Assembly: GCA_048213135.1 (NCBI GenBank) | Contig: PS015163.1 | Coordinates: 92,597-125,287 of the forward strand | Length of the DNA: 32,691 nucleotides | Reading direction: 5' to 3' | Source: Reclinomonas americana ATCC 50394 | Taxonomy: Eukaryota; Jakobida; Jakobea; Jakobida | Shown here: in pieces, positions 30,487 through 32,691 of the stretch | How the letters are laid out: every line of letters starts with the position of its first letter | Numbering within the stretch: the first letter of the stretch is position 1 | Translations under genes and position numbers: made by a program | Notes under the pieces: generated by a model | Told to the model about the DNA's origin: nothing | Database searches by the model: none | Seen by the model: only the letters and a program-made list of their open reading frames with translations

Positions 30487-30811
30487 TTAATAGTAGTAGT
30501 GCTCGTTTTCCGCATCATACTGCGCACACAAATGGTGAGGGACAGCGAGCCAACAGCAACAACAACACATGACCAGCCAACCGCCACGCAACATCGGCGT
30601 CAATGTCGACGCAATTCTCTAGCGCCACTCTGACCAGGCGAACCATGGTCTCGTAACTCGAGTAATCGGAGAGGCTCAGCGTCCACCCGCACGTGGCGGC
30701 GCGGGGGAGCTGGTCAATGTCTCCCTCGTAGTACACCTGCAACCTCTGTGCTGTACCACCCGTGCGCGGCAAGCGACTGCTTCCAGAGATGAAGCGGAGC
30801 AGTTGCGAGCG
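30487..30811 (-). CDS. C-terminal end of a HECT E3 ubiquitin ligase (partial)
   Basis: Two exons, 30593-30811 and 30487-30519, joined by a 73-nt intron opening with GTTGCG. The first begins after the acceptor CTGTTGTAG and reads RSQLLRFISGSSRLP, then DIDQLPRAATCGWTLSLSDY and SSYETMVRLVRVALENC. This is the HECT C-lobe with its catalytic cysteine (residue 41 of the exon, codon at 30689-30691), which forms the ubiquitin thioester. The tail DADYDAENEHYYY ends at TAA. The rest of the protein should lie to the right on this strand. Instead a 20-N gap at 30847 follows and then a HECT gene on the opposite strand. So the gene is cut off by the scaffold join, or is a remnant. Confidence 0.85.
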
Positions 30812-30871
30812 CTACAACAGACAAACAAACAGTGAGACCACAGGCANNNNNNNNNNNNNNNNNNNNCGCAG

Positions 30872-32198
30872 GAACGCAATGCACTGACGGTGCACTTGTC
30901 CAATGCCATGCTGCGCGTTCTGCGGGCGCAACCGGCGGCGTTGGTGGCTCGTTCGGTATGTGTGTGTGTGTGAGTGGCGCAATGTCGTGGTTTTCGTGCA
31001 GCAGTTGCTAATGTTGATTTCACCGTGCAGCAACAACTGTCGGCTGCGTTGAATCGTGTGCCAGCTACGCCGGCGATCAAGGAGCTGCGAGGGTGGCTCT
31101 CCACGGTGGTGAACGGGAACTTTGGAAATGAGGTGAGCTTCTGACGGCAAGAGTGTGTACAAATCAGGCTGCTGACTGGTTGTGTGTGTGTGTTGTGTGT
31201 GTGTGTCAAGTCGCTGCTCATGGGCACCGTGTGTCTGCTGACTGGCGGCTTCCCCGTGCCGCGGTCGTCGTCGGTGTGGGCTGCTATCAACGACGACGGC
31301 AGTGGTACCGTGTCTGATTACACCAAGGGCTGGACATCGCGACTGAATGCATTGTTGATTGAGGCTGTGGACAAGGTGCGTTCCACTCTATGCATGTGCC
31401 TGCGCGCGGACGATCAATGGTTGCCCACCGCGCGCGTGTGTGTGTGTGTTTTCTCTTTTCTGCTGTCGGCAGACGGACGCATTCACCCAGGCATCGCCGT
31501 TCTACCGCCTGTTTGGGACGGACGCTGTTTCGAGACCGCTCACCGAGGTACCGTGTGGGATCATTGTCTTACAGGTGTCGCCATGTGTTTCACTGTGCAT
31601 CTGTGTGCTACTTGTTCTCCAGTTGGACTCGTCGGTGGCGGACGGCATCAAGCAGCTGCCGAGTTTGATGGTGAAGCGGCGGCTGAAGCTGCTGCAAATC
31701 TTCAACACGCAAGTCGTGCAGGAGGCAGAGTCGCTTGTCGACATTCAGTATGCCGATGCTTCGCTGCTGAAGAGCGTCTGCCGTCTGCGCTCGGTGCTCA
31801 CCACGTCGGTCAGTCTTGCGTGTGTGTGCCTATTTTCTAGATGTCCATTTGCGCTTATCGCATTGTCATTGGGCATTTGTCGGATCAGACCAAGATGGCC
31901 TTGGTGCGACTGCTGGCGGCCCGGCTTCCCGCCAGCTACGCGCAGAGTGTCACGATTGATCGCCGGCAGGCGTCTGACGGCGTGGGCGGCTCGTCGGTGT
32001 TCGAGCAGCTGTGCGAGCAGCTGTTTGCTACGCCCGGTTGCATGCGTAATTTGAATCAACCATGGTCGTGTCGCTTCACTGGCGAGGGTGCCTCGGATTG
32101 TGGCGGTCCGTACCGCGACTCGGTGTCGCACATGATCACTGAGTTGATGTCGGATCGTTTGCCACTCTTTGTGCCGAGCCCGAACACTGTGGATCGAG
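30872..32198 (+). CDS. HERC-like HECT E3 ubiquitin ligase (partial, both ends missing)
   Basis: Six exons read in phase: 30872-30955, 31031-31132, 31211-31375, 31473-31547, 31623-31808 and 31841-32198. The first four encode helical sequence without a family signature (SAALNRVPATPAIKELRGWL, GTVCLLTGGFPVPRSSSVW). The fifth, KRRLKLLQIFNTQVVQEAE, matches the helices before the HECT domain of HERC1/HERC2-type ligases. The sixth contains the start of the HECT N-lobe: SSVFEQLCEQLF, CRFTGEGASDCGGPYRDS and LPLFVPSPN. The donor GTGCGAGAG leads into a GA repeat and a gap. The 5' end is cut by the 20-N gap at 30847. The HECT N-lobe remainder and C-lobe are not found downstream. The role would be ubiquitin transfer; substrates are unknown. 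Confidence 0.85.
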
Positions 32199-32504
32199 GT
32201 GCGAGAGAGAGAGAGAGGAGAGAGAGAGAGCGCGAGAGAGAGAAGGGAGAATAGAGAGAGAGAGGAGGAGAGAGAGAAGGAAGAAGAGAGAGAGAGGAGG
32301 AGAGAGAGGAGGGAGGGAGAGAGAGAGAAGAAGAGTAGTGTGTGTGTGTNNNNNNNNNNNNNNNNNNNNNNNNNNNNNNNNNNNNNNNNNNNNNNNNNNN
32401 NNNNNNNNNNNNNNNNNNNNNNNNNNNNNNNNNNNNNNNNNNNNNNNNNNNNNNNNNNNNNNNNNNNNNNNNNNNNNNNNNNNNNNNNNNNNNNNNNNNN
32501 NNNN
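32199..32504. repeat. (GA)n-rich intron and N gap
   Basis: From the donor at 32199 the sequence is GAGAGA/GGAG for about 140 bp, then TGTGTG, then 155 N. No coding sequence is visible. Confidence 0.85.
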
Positions 32505-32549
32505 CAGGCGCCTGTGAAGATGCTGTCGGGCGGATAAGCTGGCTGACAC

Positions 32550-32691
32550 ATGTCACACAGCGTCACCGATGACCTCGTGTATCTGCGCTGCATTCGCGAC
32601 ATTGTTCGCCTCTGTCCGGAGAACCCATATCTGGTCGAGAATGCCTCACAGATCGCCATGTCGATGGCAGAGCGGGTGGTTGCTGCGCCGG
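32550..32691 (+). CDS. Coding sequence of unclear attachment, runs off window
   Basis: An open frame from an ATG at 32550 reads MSHSVTDDLVYLRCIRDIVR, then LCPENPYLVENASQIAMSMA to the window edge. It looks like real helical protein. It does not match what should follow PSPN in a HECT N-lobe (a GKLLGxAIR-type helix is expected). It may be an exon of another part of the same ligase, or the start of a different gene, depending on whether the gap at 32350-32504 joins neighbouring sequence. I do not recognise it. Confidence 0.4.
   Translation, partial: MSHSVTDDLVYLRCIRDIVRLCPENPYLVENASQIAMSMAERVVAAP

Overview
The window is nuclear DNA from a GC-rich, intron-rich eukaryote, most likely a free-living protist. 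I cannot name the lineage. The evidence is spliceosomal introns with GT..AG ends throughout, plus a kinesin-6, a mannose-6-phosphate-receptor-like protein, HECT ubiquitin ligase parts, signal peptides and a COMT-type methyltransferase. Introns and spacers are full of CT/GA, CA/TG and GAGT microsatellites. Eleven N runs interrupt the scaffold: 641-660, 2979-3322, 9984-10226, 15116-15696, 17448-17526, 17660-17679, 18395-18640, 24482-25454, 26886-27411, 30847-30866 and 32350-32504. I rebuilt exon models by hand, requiring reading frame and splice phase to agree. Splice sites are therefore inferred, not backed by transcripts.

Layout, left to right. 311-1080 (-): small acidic protein. 2100-3943 (-): secreted C39-like cysteine peptidase, 7 exons. 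4400-9249 (-): OFA-type major facilitator transporter, 9 exons, 694 aa, with a presequence-like N-terminus. 9784-12892 and 13037-16537 (-): two tandem copies of a nine-exon type II membrane glycosyltransferase with a DxD motif. 16751-17440 (-): intronless catechol O-methyltransferase-like gene. 17690-18394 (-): unclear exons. 18782-20158 (-): intronless Rnl2-like RNA ligase between two ~100-bp direct repeats. 20507-22672 (+): type I membrane protein with an MRH (mannose-6-phosphate receptor) domain. 22750-23885 (-): unknown gene. 24006-30333 (+): complete 18-exon kinesin-6, 1082 aa. 30487-30811 (-): last two exons of a HECT ubiquitin ligase. 30872-32198 (+): a HERC-like HECT gene running up to a gap. 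32550-32691 (+): coding sequence of unclear attachment.

The genes do not form one pathway. Several belong to the endomembrane or secretory system (glycosyltransferases, MRH receptor, secreted peptidase), but nothing in the sequence shows they act together.

The strongest observations are these. (1) A recurrent 5' splice site, GTTGCG(T), opens about ten introns in five unrelated genes. (2) Two N gaps lie inside exons whose paralogous copy shows that no base is missing. (3) The glycosyltransferase duplicates carry tracts of near-perfect identity that suggest gene conversion. (4) HECT fragments sit on opposite strands across a 20-N join, probably a mis-oriented scaffold join. (5) The RNA ligase gene is flanked by direct repeats.
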